The notes beneath the pieces are model-generated. The model searched no databases and was not told the origin of the DNA. It was given only the letters and a program-made list of their open reading frames with translations. A stretch of 64,000 nucleotides of DNA from Klebsiella aerogenes (GTDB lineage: Bacteria; Pseudomonadota; Gammaproteobacteria; Enterobacterales; Enterobacteriaceae): NCBI GenBank assembly GCA_029027985.1, contig CP119076.1:4090422-4154421 (forward strand), read 5' to 3'. This document shows, piece after piece, positions 1-10,668 of this stretch (its first letter is position 1; the number at the start of each line of letters is the position of its first letter). A program made the translations under genes and the position numbers.

Positions 1-210
1 GTCGCCGGGACGACAGACAAACTGCTCGCCGTGGTTTTTGATCACCCCCTCGCCGCGGATCGTCAGGTTAAGAATATAGCCTTTCATGCCCAGCGGACGG
101 TCGATAAAGAAATCCAGGTATCCTTGCGCCTCAATCGGCGTCAAGCCGGTGACCAGATGGGCGTTAAAGGAGTAACCCGGCAACAGCGGATCGTTTTGCG
201 TTTCGGCCAT
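1..210 (-). CDS. araC: AraC, arabinose regulator (N-terminal 70 residues, cut by window edge)
   Basis: This is the start of the AraC activator/repressor of arabinose genes. The minus strand reads [20 protein letters not shown] and continues open to the window edge, ending in QFVCRPGD. These 70 residues are the N-terminal arm and the first part of the arabinose-binding cupin domain. They are nearly identical to E. coli AraC as I remember it. The DNA-binding helices lie outside the window. The gene is divergent from araBAD, with a 335 bp regulatory region between them. Identification is very secure; only the truncation is artificial. Confidence 0.97.
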   Translation of the reverse strand, partial: MAETQNDPLLPGYSFNAHLVTGLTPIEAQGYLDFFIDRPLGMKGYILNLTIRGEGVIKNHGEQFVCRPGD

Positions 211-244
211 AAGCGTCGTTCTCCCCAGGGTAACTTTGACACCA

Positions 245-262
245 ATTGTCCATATTCATCAT
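245..262. promoter_or_regulatory. Probable distal AraC half-site (araO2-like)
   Basis: The stretch around attgtccatattcatcat, in the araC leader, closely resembles the region that holds the distal araO2 operator in E. coli. There AraC bound at O2 and at I1 forms the repression loop. The spacing to the I1 half-site here (about 200 bp) fits a loop. The exact edges are inferred from similarity. Confidence 0.5.
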
Positions 263-418
263 TTTATCGCCAACTGCGCCACGCCGACTGCGACGCCGGT
301 GGAAATTTAAGCAAAAACCCGCATGGCGACCGAAAAACCGCCCACAGCATGCTTTCTTTGCGGATTGAGCGCATAACAAAAGTGTCTATAAATACGGCAG
401 AAAAGTCCACATCGAATA

Positions 419-434
419 TTTGCACGACGTCACA
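419..434 (+). promoter_or_regulatory. CRP site of the araBAD/araC control region
   Basis: The sequence tttgcacgacgtcaca differs by one base from the CRP site I recall at the same place in E. coli. It lies just upstream of the araI1/I2 pair. It should couple arabinose induction to cAMP. Confidence 0.85.
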
Positions 435-447
435 CTTTGCGAGGTGA

Positions 448-485
448 CAGCAAAATAATCCATAAGATTAGCGAATACGGCCTGA
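448..485 (+). promoter_or_regulatory. AraC half-sites I1 and I2
   Basis: Two direct half-sites are visible: cagcaaaataatccata (448-464) and tagcgaatacggcctga (469-485), separated by four bases. They match the araI1-araI2 arrangement. I2 overlaps the -35 region, as expected for contact between AraC and sigma-70. Confidence 0.85.
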
Positions 486-511
486 CGGATTTTGCCGTGG
501 CTATCTACTGT
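482..511 (+). promoter_or_regulatory. araBAD promoter
   Basis: The -35 hexamer ctgacg (482-487) and the -10 hexamer tactgt (506-511) are separated by 18 bp. The same weak elements are used by E. coli araBAD, which needs AraC and CRP for activity. Confidence 0.8.
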
Positions 512-545
512 TGCTTTATGAATGATTTTTGCATGGAGTAACAGG

Positions 546-2255
546 ATGGCAATTGCAATTGGCCTCGATTTTGGTAGTGACTCTGTACGCGCGTTGGCGG
601 TGGAATGCGCCACCGGCGCGGAGCTGGCGGCAAGCGTAGAGTGGTATCCGCGCTGGCAGGAAGGTCTGTTCTGCGATGGGCCGAATAACCGCTTCCGCCA
701 TCATCCGCGCGATTACATTGAATCCATGGAATCGGCAGTGAAAAGCGTGCTGGCGGCATTAAACGCGGAACAGCGCGCGGCGGTCGTCGGCATCGGCGTC
801 GACAGCACCGGCTCAACCCCGGCCCCCATTGACGCTGACGGCAACGTGCTGGCGCTGCGCGAAGAATTCGCCGACAACCCAAACGCCATGTTCGTGCTGT
901 GGAAAGACCATACCGCGGTGGAAGAAGCCGAAGCCATCACCCGCTTGTGTCACACGCCGGGTAAAGAGGATTACTCGCGCTACATTGGCGGTATCTACTC
1001 CAGCGAATGGTTCTGGGCCAAAATCCTTCACGTCACCCGCGAAGATAGCGCCGTCGCGCAGGCGGCGGCATCGTGGATTGAACTCTGCGACTGGGTACCT
1101 GCCCTGCTTTCCGGCACCACCCGCCCGCAGGATATCCGCCGCGGCCGCTGCAGCGCCGGACACAAATCACTGTGGCATGAAAGCTGGGGCGGCCTACCGC
1201 CCGCCAGCTTCTTCGACGAGCTCGACCCGATTATCAACAGACACCTCGACTGGCCGCTATTCCGCGACACCTGGACCGCCGATCTCCCGGTTGGCCACCT
1301 GACTGCCGAGTGGGCGCAGCGCCTGGGTCTGCCGGAGACGGTCGTCATTGCCGGCGGTGCCTTCGACTGCCATATGGGCGCGGTCGGCGCCGGGGCGCAG
1401 CCCAATGCGCTGGTCAAAGTCATCGGCACGTCCACCTGCGACATCCTGATCGCCGATAAAAACAGCGTCGGCAACCGCACGGTTAAAGGCATTTGCGGTC
1501 AGGTGGACGGCAGCGTGGTGCCGGACTTCATCGGCATGGAGGCCGGGCAGTCAGCTTTCGGCGATATCTATGCCTGGTTCGGCCGCATTCTCGGTTGGCC
1601 GCTGGCGCAGCTTGCCCAACAGCATCCGGAACTGCGCGAACAGATCAGCGCCAGTCAAAAACAGCTGCTGCCTGCGCTGACCGAAGCCTGGGCCGCCAAT
1701 CCGTCTCTCGATCACCTGCCGGTGGTGCTGGACTGGTTCAACGGCCGCCGCACGCCGAACGCCAACCAGCGTCTGAAAGGCGTGATTACCGATCTTAATC
1801 TCGCCACCGATGCGCCGGCGCTGTTCGGCGGGCTGATTGCCGCCACCGCCTTCGGCGCGCGCGCCATTATGGAGTGCTTCACCGAACAAGGCATCCCGGT
1901 CAATAACGTGATGGCGTTGGGCGGCATCGCGCGCAAGAACCCGGTCATCATGCAGGCCTGCTGCGACGTACTGAATCGCCCGCTGCAGATTGTCGCCTCC
2001 GATCAGTGCTGCGCGCTGGGCGCCGCTATCTTCGCCGCCGTTGCCGCCGGGGTCTATCAGGATATCCCTGCCGCGCAGCGCAACATGGCAAGCGAAGTGG
2101 AAAGCACGCTACAGCCGCGCCCACAGCAGGCGCAACGTTTCGAACAACTGTATCAGCGCTACCAGCAGTGGTCGGCTAGCGCGGAACAACACTATCTCCC
2201 TTCGGCTGCAAAGGCGGAAAACGCCCCGCAATCTCAGGCAGCGCTCACCCATTAA
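546..2255 (+). CDS. araB: L-ribulokinase AraB
   Basis: AraB phosphorylates L-ribulose to L-ribulose-5-phosphate, the second step of arabinose breakdown, in the cytoplasm. The 569-residue product starts [20 protein letters not shown], the phosphate-binding loop of FGGY carbohydrate kinases. It carries the [14 protein letters not shown] segment mid-protein and the C-terminal ATPase motif region [16 protein letters not shown]. coli AraB has 566 residues. The start is the ATG at 546, eight bases after the ggag at 535-538; an in-frame upstream ATG at 522 lacks a ribosome site. The gene is first in araBAD, and araA follows ten bases after the stop. Confidence 0.97.
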   Translation: MAIAIGLDFGSDSVRALAVECATGAELAASVEWYPRWQEGLFCDGPNNRFRHHPRDYIESMESAVKSVLAALNAEQRAAVVGIGVDSTGSTPAPIDADGNVLALREEFADNPNAMFVLWKDHTAVEEAEAITRLCHTPGKEDYSRYIGGIYSSEWFWAKILHVTREDSAVAQAAASWIELCDWVPALLSGTTRPQDIRRGRCSAGHKSLWHESWGGLPPASFFDELDPIINRHLDWPLFRDTWTADLPVGHLTAEWAQRLGLPETVVIAGGAFDCHMGAVGAGAQPNALVKVIGTSTCDILIADKNSVGNRTVKGICGQVDGSVVPDFIGMEAGQSAFGDIYAWFGRILGWPLAQLAQQHPELREQISASQKQLLPALTEAWAANPSLDHLPVVLDWFNGRRTPNANQRLKGVITDLNLATDAPALFGGLIAATAFGARAIMECFTEQGIPVNNVMALGGIARKNPVIMQACCDVLNRPLQIVASDQCCALGAAIFAAVAAGVYQDIPAAQRNMASEVESTLQPRPQQAQRFEQLYQRYQQWSASAEQHYLPSAAKAENAPQSQAALTH

Positions 2256-2265
2256 GGATACGAAA

Positions 2266-3768
2266 ATGACGATTTTTGATAACTACGAAGTGTGGTTCGT
2301 AATTGGCAGCCAGCACCTGTATGGCCAGGAAACCCTGCGCCAGGTGACGAAACACGCCGAACATGTGGTGAATAGCCTGAATGCGGAAGCGAAACTGCCG
2401 TGCAAGCTGGTGCTGAAACCGCTTGGCACCACGCCGGATGAAATCACCCATATCTGCCGCGATGCCAACTACGATGATAAGTGCGCCGGGCTAGTGGTCT
2501 GGCTGCATACCTTCTCGCCAGCCAAGATGTGGATCAACGGCCTGACGATCCTCAACAAGCCGCTGTTGCAATTCCATACTCAGTTCAACGCCTCCCTGCC
2601 GTGGGACAGCATCGATATGGACTTTATGAATCTCAACCAGACCGCACACGGCGGCCGCGAGTTCGGCTTTATCGGCGCGCGGATGCGTCAGCAACACAGC
2701 GTCGTAACTGGCCACTGGCAGGATACAGAGGCGCACCAGCGTATTGGCGCGTGGATGCGACAGGCGGTCTCTAAGCAAGATACCCGCCATCTGAAAGTGT
2801 GCCGCTTCGGCGATAACATGCGCGAAGTCGCGGTGACTGATGGCGATAAAGTCGCGGCGCAGATTAAATTCGGCTTCTCGGTTAACACCTGGGCAGTCGG
2901 CGATCTGGTACAGGTGGTCAACAGTATCAGCGACGGCGATATCAACGCACTGGTCGATGAGTACGAAAGCAGCTACCGCCTGACCCCAGCGGCACAGGTT
3001 CACGGCGATAAGCGCCAGAACGTTCTCGATGCCGCGCGCATCGAACTGGGGATGAAACGCTTCCTTGAACAGGGCGGCTTCCACGCCTTCACCACCACCT
3101 TCGAAGATCTACACGGCCTGAAACAGCTACCGGGTCTCGCCGTGCAGCGCCTGATGCAGCAGGGCTACGGCTTTGCTGGCGAAGGCGACTGGAAAACCGC
3201 CGCTCTGCTACGCATCATGAAAGTGATGTCGACCGGTCTGCAGGGCGGCACCTCATTTATGGAGGATTACACCTACCACTTCGAGAACGGCAACGATCTG
3301 GTGCTGGGCTCGCATATGTTGGAAGTGTGCCCAACGATCGCCACCGCCGAGAAACCGATCCTCGACGTCCAACCGCTGGGGATCGGCGGCAAAGCCGATC
3401 CGGCACGCCTGATCTTCAACACCCAAACCGGTCCGGCGATCGTCGCCAGCCTGATCGACCTGGGCGATCGCTATCGCCTGCTGGTCAACACCATCGAAAC
3501 CGTGCCGACGCCGCACGATCTGCCGAAGCTGCCGGTGGCTAACGCCCTGTGGCAAGCCCAGCCGGATCTACGCACCGCCTCGGAAGCCTGGATCATCGCG
3601 GGTGGCGCGCATCATACCGTCTTCAGCCATGCGTTGACGCTTGACGATATGCGCCAGTTTGCCGAACTGCAGGATATCGAGCTGACGGTTATCGATAACG
3701 ACACCCGCCTGCCATCGTTCAAAGACGCGCTGCGCTGGAATGAAGTCTATTACGGCAGCAAACGCTAA
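2266..3768 (+). CDS. araA: L-arabinose isomerase AraA
   Basis: AraA converts L-arabinose to L-ribulose, the first catabolic step. The protein is 500 residues, exactly the E. coli length, from [20 protein letters not shown] to the C-terminal EVYYGSKR. The metal-binding region is intact: the first glutamate lies in [11 protein letters not shown], the second in [10 protein letters not shown], and the last histidine in the [11 protein letters not shown] segment. The ATG at 2266 is preceded by aagga. An open frame extends upstream into araB in another phase and is not coding. The gene lies between araB and araD in one operon. Confidence 0.98.
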   Translation: MTIFDNYEVWFVIGSQHLYGQETLRQVTKHAEHVVNSLNAEAKLPCKLVLKPLGTTPDEITHICRDANYDDKCAGLVVWLHTFSPAKMWINGLTILNKPLLQFHTQFNASLPWDSIDMDFMNLNQTAHGGREFGFIGARMRQQHSVVTGHWQDTEAHQRIGAWMRQAVSKQDTRHLKVCRFGDNMREVAVTDGDKVAAQIKFGFSVNTWAVGDLVQVVNSISDGDINALVDEYESSYRLTPAAQVHGDKRQNVLDAARIELGMKRFLEQGGFHAFTTTFEDLHGLKQLPGLAVQRLMQQGYGFAGEGDWKTAALLRIMKVMSTGLQGGTSFMEDYTYHFENGNDLVLGSHMLEVCPTIATAEKPILDVQPLGIGGKADPARLIFNTQTGPAIVASLIDLGDRYRLLVNTIETVPTPHDLPKLPVANALWQAQPDLRTASEAWIIAGGAHHTVFSHALTLDDMRQFAELQDIELTVIDNDTRLPSFKDALRWNEVYYGSKR

Positions 3769-3783
3769 GCGCATAAGCAGCAT

Positions 3784-3809
3784 GCCCGATGGCGATCCGC
3801 TCATCGGGC
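3784..3809 (+). repeat. Intercistronic hairpin between araA and araD
   Basis: gcccgatg (3784-3791) pairs perfectly with catcgggc (3802-3809) around a ten-base loop. It sits in the 53 bp gap before araD, directly upstream of the araD ribosome site gggagag. Such REP-like hairpins often protect the upstream message; that role is inferred. Confidence 0.6.
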
Positions 3810-3821
3810 AGGGAGAGCAAG

Positions 3822-4517
3822 ATGTTAGAAGATCTGAAACGTCAGGTGCTGGAAGCCAACTTAGCGCTGCCGCAGCATCATCTGGTGACCTTAACCTGGG
3901 GCAACGTTAGCGCTGTCGATCGCGATAAAGGCGTTTTGGTTATCAAGCCCTCCGGCGTGGATTATAGCGTGATGACCGCCGACGACATGGTGGTGGTCAG
4001 CCTGGAAACCGGCGACGTGGTCGAAGGTAATAAGAAACCCTCGTCCGACACCCCGACGCATCGCCTGCTGTACCAGGCCTTCCCAACGCTGGGCGGTATT
4101 GTGCATACACACTCGCGCCACGCCACCATCTGGGCGCAGGCCGGGCAACCGATTCCAGCGACCGGTACCACCCACGCCGACTATTTTTATGGCCCGGTTC
4201 CCTGCACCCGACTGATGACCGACGCGGAGATCAATGGCGAATATGAGTGGGAAACCGGCAATGTGATTGTCGAAACCTTCCGTCAGCAGGCGATAGATCC
4301 AGCGCAGATGCCCGGCGTACTGGTGCATTCTCATGGGCCGTTCGCGTGGGGAAAAAACGCCGAAGACGCGGTGCATAACGCCATCGTGCTGGAAGAGATC
4401 GCCTATATGGGGATCTTCTGCCGCCAACTGGCGCCGCAGTTGCCGGATATGCAGCAAACGCTGTTGGATAAACACTATCTGCGCAAGCACGGAGCCAAAG
4501 CCTACTACGGTCAATAA
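3822..4517 (+). CDS. araD: L-ribulose-5-phosphate 4-epimerase AraD
   Basis: AraD epimerises L-ribulose-5-phosphate to D-xylulose-5-phosphate, delivering arabinose carbon to the pentose phosphate pathway. The protein is 231 residues, the same as E. coli. The class II aldolase-type zinc ligands are visible as the histidines of [11 protein letters not shown] and of [13 protein letters not shown]. The SSDTPTHR phosphate-binding segment is also present. The ATG at 3822 follows gggagagcaag; an earlier in-frame ATG at 3789 lies inside the hairpin and would add 11 unrelated residues. It is the last gene of araBAD and is followed by the repeat array. Confidence 0.98.
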   Translation: MLEDLKRQVLEANLALPQHHLVTLTWGNVSAVDRDKGVLVIKPSGVDYSVMTADDMVVVSLETGDVVEGNKKPSSDTPTHRLLYQAFPTLGGIVHTHSRHATIWAQAGQPIPATGTTHADYFYGPVPCTRLMTDAEINGEYEWETGNVIVETFRQQAIDPAQMPGVLVHSHGPFAWGKNAEDAVHNAIVLEEIAYMGIFCRQLAPQLPDMQQTLLDKHYLRKHGAKAYYGQ

Positions 4518-4539
4518 CGGCCGCTGGTTGGGCCATTTT

Positions 4540-5166
4540 GTAGCCCGGATGAGGCGTAAGCCGAAATCCGGGAGTTTCCCTGCTCGCGCTGCGTTTAGCA
4601 GGGCTACAGGACAGGTAGCCCGGATAAGGCCGTGCCGAAATCCGGGAGTTTCCCTGCTCACGCTGCGCATAGCAGGGCTACAGGACGAGTAGCCCGGATG
4701 AGGCCGTGCCGAAATCCGGGAGTTTCCCTGCTCACGCTGCGCTTAGCAGGGCTACAGGACAAGTAGCCCGGATGAGGCCGTGCCGAAATCCGGGAGTTTC
4801 CCTGCTCACGCTGCGCTTAGCAGGGCTACAGGACAAGTAGCCCGGATAAGGCGCAAGCCGAAATCCGGGAGTTTCCCTGCTCGCGCTACGCTTAGCAGGG
4901 CTACAGGACAAGTAGCCCGGATGAGGCCGTGCCGAAATCCGGGAGTTTCCCTGCTCACGCTACGCTTAGCAGGGCTACGGGACAAGTAGCCCGGATGAGG
5001 CCGTGCCGAAATCCGGGAGTTTCCCTGCTCACGCTGCGCTTAGCAGGGCTACGGGACGAGTAGCCCGGATGAGGCCGTGCCGAAATCCGGGAGTTTCCCT
5101 GCTCATGCTACGCTTAGCAGGGCTACGGGACGAGTAGCCCGGATGAGGCCGTGCCGAAATCCGGGG
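4540..5166. repeat. Tandem array of a 74-75 bp REP-like palindromic unit
   Basis: The left arm tagcccggat begins at 4541, 4616, 4690, 4764, 4838, 4913, 4987, 5061 and 5135, so steps are 74 or 75 bp. Eight complete units are followed by one half unit that ends at 5166. Each unit holds three nested inverted repeats: an outer gtagccc/gggctac pair, an inner cccggatgaggc...gccgaaatccggg arm (REP-like) and an inner ccctgct...agcaggg arm. Units differ by only a few bases, such as gaggccgtg versus aaggcgcaag. The array fills the whole gap between araD and polB and contains no convincing gene. The open frames across it follow the repeat period. Confidence 0.93.
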
Positions 5167-5182
5167 CAATTTCGGCCTGAAT

Positions 5183-5202
5183 AACTGTATAAAACCCCAG
5201 CA
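5183..5202 (+). promoter_or_regulatory. LexA (SOS) box of polB
   Basis: aactgtataaaaccccagca contains CTG, ten bases, then CAG, the LexA consensus spacing. It is almost the same as the box I recall in front of E. coli polB/dinA. It lies 56 bp before the polB start, so polB should be DNA-damage inducible. Confidence 0.88.
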
Positions 5203-5210
5203 CTCATCGT

Positions 5211-5239
5211 AAAACCAGGCTATAATCAGGCCTGGTTTT
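5211..5239 (+). promoter_or_regulatory. Perfect inverted repeat in the polB leader
   Basis: aaaaccaggc (5211-5220) and gcctggtttt (5230-5239) are perfect 10-bp complements around tataatcag. The loop looks like a -10 hexamer (tataat, 5221-5226). The hairpin ends in tttt 18 bases before the polB GTG. It may be an operator-like element around the promoter or an attenuator in the leader; sequence alone does not decide. Confidence 0.55.
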
Positions 5240-5257
5240 GTATGGGTGAGGGCACGC

Positions 5258-7615
5258 GTGACGCAGCCGCAAGCAGGTTTTTTACTAACTCGTCACTGGC
5301 GGGATACTCCGCAAGGGACAGAACTGGCCTTCTGGCTGGCGACCGATAACGGCCCGCTGCAGGTCACGCTGCCGCCGCAGGAATCCGTCGCTTTCATCCC
5401 TGAGGCACAACGAGCGCAGGCGGAACGCCTGTTGCAAGGCGAGAACGGCTATCGCCTCGCCGGGCTTTCTCTCAAAGATTTCCACCGCCAACCGGTTTTC
5501 GGCCTCTATTGCCGCGCCCATCGCCAGCTGATGCGGCTGGAAAAAAAGCTACGTGAAAATGGCGTGACCGTCTACGAAGGCGATATCCGTCCGCCGGAAC
5601 GCTATCTCATGGAGCGCTTTATCACCGCCCCGGTCTGGGTCGAAGGCGACACACGCGGATCGCAGCTGGTCAACGCCCGCATGAAACCCAACCCTGACTA
5701 TCGCCCGCCGCTGAAATGGGTATCGCTGGATATCGAAACCAGTCGCCATGGCGAGCTCTACTGTATCGGTCTCGAAGGCTGCGGCCAGCGGGTGGTCTAC
5801 ATGCTCGGCCCTGAACCAGAAGCGCCCCCGGCCGTCGATTTCGAGCTGGTCTATGTCGCCAGCCGCCCGCTGTTGCTGGAAAAACTTAACGCCTGGTTTG
5901 CCGAATACGACCCCGACGTTCTGATTGGCTGGAACGTGGTGCAGTTCGATCTTCGCGTCCTGCAAAATCACGCCGAGCGCTACCGCATCCCGTTGCTGCT
6001 CGGCCGCGGCAATAGCGAACTGGAGTGGCGCGAGCATGGGTTCAAGAACGGCGTCTTCTTTGCTCAGGCCAATGGAAGACTGATCATCGACGGTATCGAG
6101 GCGCTGAAATCCGCGTTCTGGAACTTCTCCTCCTTCTCGCTGGAAGCGGTAGCCCGCGAACTGCTGGGCGAAGGTAAATCTATCGACAACCCGTGGGATC
6201 GCATGGATGAAATCGATCGCCGCTTCAATCAAGATAAACCGGCATTAGCGACCTATAACCTGCAGGATTGCGAGCTGGTGACAAGAATATTCCACAACAC
6301 GGAAATCATGCCGTTTTTGCTCGAACGCTCGACGGTTAACGGCCTGCCCGTCGACCGCCACGGCGGCTCGGTAGCCGCCTTCAGCCATCTCTATTTTCCA
6401 CGTATGCACCGGTTAGGCTACGTGGCGCCTAATCTCGGCGAAGTGCCGCCGCAGGCCAGCCCTGGCGGTTACGTGATGGACTCCCGCCCCGGCCTGTATG
6501 ATTCGGTGCTGGTACTGGACTACAAAAGCTTGTATCCGTCGATCATCCGTACCTTTTTAATCGATCCGGTTGGTCTTATCGAAGGGCTGGCGCAACCCGA
6601 TGAGCAGCACAGCACCGAAGGCTTTCTCGGCGCCCGTTTCTCGCGCGATAAACACTGCCTGCCCGGCATCGTCGGGCAGATCTGGCACGGGCGTGACGAA
6701 GCCAAGCGCCATAAAAATAAGCCGCTGTCGCAGGCGCTGAAGATCATCATGAACGCCTTTTACGGCGTGTTGGGCACCAGCGCTTGCCGCTTCTTCGATC
6801 CCAGACTGGCCTCGTCGATCACCATGCGCGGCCACGCGATTATGCGCCAGACGAAAGCGCTGATCGAAGCCAAAGGTTATGATGTCATCTACGGCGATAC
6901 CGACTCCACTTTCGTCTGGCTGAAGCGCCCGCATAGCGAAGCGCAGGCGGCGGAAATCGGCCGCGAACTGGTGGACTACGTCAACGGCTGGTGGGCGCAG
7001 GAGCTGGGGAAAAGCCAGTTGACCAGCGCGCTGGAGCTGGAATTTGAAACGCACTTCTGCCGCTTTTTGATGCCGACTATCCGCGGCGCCGACACCGGCA
7101 GCAAAAAGCGCTACGCCGGGATGATTCAGGAAGGAGACGCCCAGCGCATGGTGTTTAAGGGGTTGGAAACCGTACGCACCGACTGGACGCCGCTGGCCCA
7201 GCAGTTCCAACAGGAACTGTACCTGCGCATTTTCCGCAATCAGCCATATCAGGATTACGTACGTGAGACTATCGCCAGGCTGATGAACGGCGAACTTGAC
7301 GACCAGTTGATTTATCGCAAACGCCTGCGCCGCCCGCTAGCGGAATATCAGCGCAACGTACCGCCGCACGTCCGCGCCGCGAGGCTTGCCGATGAACAAA
7401 ATCTGAAACTTGGCCGGGCGCAGCAGTATCAGCAGCGCGGCGCCATTAAATACGTCTGGACCACCAGCGGCCCGGAACCGGTGGATTACCAACAATCACC
7501 GCTCGATTACGATCACTATTTATCAAAGCAGTTGGAACCCGTTGCGGAAGGAATACTTCCCTTCGTCAACGACGATTTTGCTACAATAGTGACAGGGCAA
7601 CTGGGGCTATTTTGA
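5258..7615 (+). CDS. polB: DNA polymerase II (family B, SOS-induced)
   Basis: Pol II is a high-fidelity family B polymerase with 3'-5' exonuclease activity, used in restart and bypass of damaged DNA. With the GTG at 5258 the product has 785 residues (E. coli 783). The exonuclease motif [14 protein letters not shown] starts near residue 158. Polymerase motif [11 protein letters not shown], is near residue 421 and motif C, YGDTDST, near residue 545. The C-terminus ends in GQLGLF, the beta-clamp contact. I chose the second GTG because gagg lies seven bases upstream and the protein then begins close to E. coli MAQAGF; the GTG at 5246 would add four residues. The LexA box upstream supports SOS control. 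Confidence 0.96.
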   Translation: MTQPQAGFLLTRHWRDTPQGTELAFWLATDNGPLQVTLPPQESVAFIPEAQRAQAERLLQGENGYRLAGLSLKDFHRQPVFGLYCRAHRQLMRLEKKLRENGVTVYEGDIRPPERYLMERFITAPVWVEGDTRGSQLVNARMKPNPDYRPPLKWVSLDIETSRHGELYCIGLEGCGQRVVYMLGPEPEAPPAVDFELVYVASRPLLLEKLNAWFAEYDPDVLIGWNVVQFDLRVLQNHAERYRIPLLLGRGNSELEWREHGFKNGVFFAQANGRLIIDGIEALKSAFWNFSSFSLEAVARELLGEGKSIDNPWDRMDEIDRRFNQDKPALATYNLQDCELVTRIFHNTEIMPFLLERSTVNGLPVDRHGGSVAAFSHLYFPRMHRLGYVAPNLGEVPPQASPGGYVMDSRPGLYDSVLVLDYKSLYPSIIRTFLIDPVGLIEGLAQPDEQHSTEGFLGARFSRDKHCLPGIVGQIWHGRDEAKRHKNKPLSQALKIIMNAFYGVLGTSACRFFDPRLASSITMRGHAIMRQTKALIEAKGYDVIYGDTDSTFVWLKRPHSEAQAAEIGRELVDYVNGWWAQELGKSQLTSALELEFETHFCRFLMPTIRGADTGSKKRYAGMIQEGDAQRMVFKGLETVRTDWTPLAQQFQQELYLRIFRNQPYQDYVRETIARLMNGELDDQLIYRKRLRRPLAEYQRNVPPHVRAARLADEQNLKLGRAQQYQQRGAIKYVWTTSGPEPVDYQQSPLDYDHYLSKQLEPVAEGILPFVNDDFATIVTGQLGLF

Positions 7616-7749
7616 CAGGTGACTAACACCGCGGCATCCAGTACCATAGCGCCCTTTCCATTCCTGGACCCAATTTTGACCCATCTCCGATTATTCATGG
7701 AGATGTTCAACTATTGCCTGCTAATTAAAGAACAAAGAGCCGAACATAT

Positions 7750-10656
7750 ATGCCTTTTACACTTGGTCAACGCTGGATCAGCGACACAGAGAGCGAACTA
7801 GGACTAGGGACGGTGGTAGCGCTGGATGCGCGCATGGTCACTCTCCTTTTCCCCGCCATCGGTGAAAACCGTCTGTACTCTCGCAACGACTCCCCGATTA
7901 CCCGCGTGATGTTTAATCCGGGCGATACCATCACCAGCCACGAAGGCTGGCAGCTCCACGTTGACGAAGTGAATGAAGCAAACGGACTGCTGTCCTACAC
8001 CGGCACCCGCCTGGATACACAAGAAGAAAACGTGACCGTGCGTGAAGTGCTGCTCGACAGTAAGCTGGCGTTCAGCAAGCCGCAGGACCGCCTGTTCGCC
8101 GGCCAAATCGACCGTATGGATCGCTTTGCCTTGCGCTACCGCGCGCGTAAGTTCCAGAGCGAACAATACCGCATGCCGTGGAGCGGCCTGCGCGGCCAGC
8201 GCACCAGCCTGATCCCGCATCAGTTGAACATCGCTCACGATGTCGGCCGTCGCCATGCGCCGCGCGTTTTACTGGCGGATGAAGTCGGCCTCGGTAAAAC
8301 CATCGAAGCCGGGATGATCCTGCATCAGCAACTGCTCTCCGGCGCCGCCGAACGCGTGTTGATCGTGGTGCCGGAAACCCTCCAGCACCAGTGGCTGGTG
8401 GAAATGCTGCGCCGCTTCAACCTACGCTTCTCGCTGTTTGACGACGAACGCTATGCCGAAGCGCAGCACGATGCCTTAAACCCGTTTGAAACCGAGCAGC
8501 TGGTTATCTGCTCTTTAGACTTCGTGCGCCGCAGCAAGCAGCGTCTGGAGCACCTGTGCGACGCCGAGTGGGATTTGATGGTCGTCGACGAAGCGCACCA
8601 CCTGGTGTGGAGCGAAGACGCGCCAAGCCGCGAATATCAGGCTATCGAACAGCTGGCCGAACGCGTGCCGGGCATCCTGCTGCTGACCGCGACGCCGGAG
8701 CAGCTGGGCATGGAGAGCCACTTTGCGCGTCTGCGCCTGTTGGATCCGAACCGCTTCCACGATTTCGAGCAGTTTGTTGAAGAACAACAAAACTACCGCC
8801 CGGTCGCCGACGCCGTCGCCCTGCTGCTGGCGGGCAATAAGCTGAACGATAGCGAGCTCAATACGCTGGGCGATCTGATCGGCGAGCAGGACATTGAGCC
8901 GCTGTTACAGGCCGCGAACAGCGACAGCGAAGACGCACAGGCCGCGCGTCAGGAGCTGGTCGCCATGTTGATGGACCGCCACGGCACCAGCCGCGTGCTG
9001 TTCCGTAACACCCGCAACGGCGTGAAAGGCTTCCCAAAACGCGAACTGCACACGATTCGCCTGCCGCTGCCGACCCAGTACCAAACGGCCATCAAGGTCT
9101 CCGGCATTATGGGCGCGCGTAAAACCGCAGAAGAGCGCGCACGCGACATGCTCTACCCGGAGCAGATTTATCAGGAATTTGAAGGCGATACCGGTACCTG
9201 GTGGAACTTCGACCCGCGCGTCGAATGGCTGATGGGCTACCTGACCAGCCACCGCTCACAGAAGGTGCTGGTCATTTGCGCTAAGGCGGCCACCGCGCTG
9301 CAGCTTGAGCAGGTCCTGCGCGAGCGTGAAGGCATCCGCGCCGCCGTATTCCACGAAGGAATGTCGATTATCGAACGCGACCGCGCCGCGGCGTGGTTCG
9401 CCGAAGAAGACACTGGCGCGCAGGTGCTGCTGTGTTCTGAAATCGGCTCTGAAGGACGTAACTTCCAGTTCGCCAGCAACCTGGTGATGTTCGATCTGCC
9501 GTTTAACCCGGATCTGCTGGAGCAGCGTATTGGCCGTCTCGACCGTATCGGCCAGGCGCACGACATCCAAATCCACGTACCGTACCTTGAGAAAACCGCG
9601 CAATCGGTGCTGGTGCGCTGGTATCACGAAGGCCTCGACGCTTTCGAACATACCTGCCCGACCGGCCGTACCGTCTACGACAGCGTGCATAACGAACTGA
9701 TCACCTATCTGGCCGCGCCGGAATCTACCGACGGCTTCGACGATCTGATCAAATCCTGCCGCCAGCAACATGAAGCGCTGAAAGCGCAGCTGGAGCAGGG
9801 CCGCGACCGTCTGCTGGAAATCCACTCTAACGGCGGCGAGAAAGCGCAGGCGCTTGCGGAAAGCATCGAAGAGCAGGACGACGATACCAGTCTGATCGCT
9901 TTCTCGATGAACCTGTTCGATATCGTCGGTATCAACCAGGACGACCGCGGCGAAAACCTGATCGTCCTGACGCCGTCGGACCATATGCTGGTGCCGGATT
10001 TCCCGGGCCTGCCGGAAGACGGCTGCACCATCACCTTCGAGCGTGACGTAGCGCTGTCTCGCGAAGACGCGCAGTTCATCACCTGGGAACACCCGCTGAT
10101 TTGCAATGGCCTGGATCTGATCCTCTCCGGCGATACCGGCAGCAGCACCATTTCGCTGCTGAAGAACAAGGCGCTGCCGGTCGGCACCCTGCTACTGGAG
10201 CTGATCTACGTGGTCGAAGCGCAGGCGCCGAAACAGCTACAGCTCAACCGCTTCCTGCCAGCGACCCCGGTGCGCATGCTGCTGGATAAAAACGGCAACA
10301 ACCTGGCCGCTCAGGTAGAGTTCGAAAGCTTCAACCGTCAGTTGAGCGCGGTCAATCGCCACACCGGCAGCAAACTGGTCAACGCCGTGCAGCAGGACGT
10401 TCACGCGATTCTGCAGCAGGGTGAAGCGCAGATCGCCAAAGCAGCGCAGACACTGATCGACGCGGCACGCAGCGAAGCCGACGATAAGCTGACGGCGGAA
10501 CTGTCGCGTCTGGAAGCGCTGAAGGCGGTGAACCCGAACATCCGTGACGACGAACTGGCGGCGATCGAAAGCAATCGCCAGCAGGTAATGGATGCGCTGG
10601 CGCAGGCCGGGTGGCGCCTGGACGCGCTGCGTCTGATCGTCGTCACCCACCAGTAA
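7750..10656 (+). CDS. rapA: RNA polymerase-associated ATPase RapA
   Basis: RapA (HepA) is a SWI2/SNF2-type ATPase that binds core RNA polymerase and recycles it after termination. The 968 residues equal the E. coli length. A Tudor-like N-terminal part ([20 protein letters not shown]) precedes the ATPase lobes, with Walker A DEVGLGKT at 177-184 and the DEAH box at 280-283. The helicase C-terminal motifs include GSEGRNFQF and [12 protein letters not shown] long C-terminal region rich in Glu and Gln follows. It starts 134 bp after polB. rluA begins 12 bp after its stop and is probably co-transcribed. Confidence 0.97.
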   Translation: MPFTLGQRWISDTESELGLGTVVALDARMVTLLFPAIGENRLYSRNDSPITRVMFNPGDTITSHEGWQLHVDEVNEANGLLSYTGTRLDTQEENVTVREVLLDSKLAFSKPQDRLFAGQIDRMDRFALRYRARKFQSEQYRMPWSGLRGQRTSLIPHQLNIAHDVGRRHAPRVLLADEVGLGKTIEAGMILHQQLLSGAAERVLIVVPETLQHQWLVEMLRRFNLRFSLFDDERYAEAQHDALNPFETEQLVICSLDFVRRSKQRLEHLCDAEWDLMVVDEAHHLVWSEDAPSREYQAIEQLAERVPGILLLTATPEQLGMESHFARLRLLDPNRFHDFEQFVEEQQNYRPVADAVALLLAGNKLNDSELNTLGDLIGEQDIEPLLQAANSDSEDAQAARQELVAMLMDRHGTSRVLFRNTRNGVKGFPKRELHTIRLPLPTQYQTAIKVSGIMGARKTAEERARDMLYPEQIYQEFEGDTGTWWNFDPRVEWLMGYLTSHRSQKVLVICAKAATALQLEQVLREREGIRAAVFHEGMSIIERDRAAAWFAEEDTGAQVLLCSEIGSEGRNFQFASNLVMFDLPFNPDLLEQRIGRLDRIGQAHDIQIHVPYLEKTAQSVLVRWYHEGLDAFEHTCPTGRTVYDSVHNELITYLAAPESTDGFDDLIKSCRQQHEALKAQLEQGRDRLLEIHSNGGEKAQALAESIEEQDDDTSLIAFSMNLFDIVGINQDDRGENLIVLTPSDHMLVPDFPGLPEDGCTITFERDVALSREDAQFITWEHPLICNGLDLILSGDTGSSTISLLKNKALPVGTLLLELIYVVEAQAPKQLQLNRFLPATPVRMLLDKNGNNLAAQVEFESFNRQLSAVNRHTGSKLVNAVQQDVHAILQQGEAQIAKAAQTLIDAARSEADDKLTAELSRLEALKAVNPNIRDDELAAIESNRQQVMDALAQAGWRLDALRLIVVTHQ

Positions 10657-10668
10657 CGGAACGCAAAT

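Noticed and set aside
2266-3768. Long araA extension beginning at 1990
   Set aside because: The extra frame overlaps araB out of phase and gives unrelated sequence; the ATG at 2266 yields exactly 500 residues.
4333-4989. Open frames running through the repeat array, with repeating peptides such as KSGSFPA
   Set aside because: The frames simply read the 74-75 bp repeat; there is no start signal and no family resemblance.
4540-5166. CRISPR array
   Set aside because: The repeats are directly adjacent 74-75 bp units with no unique spacers, each built of palindromes; there are no cas genes nearby.
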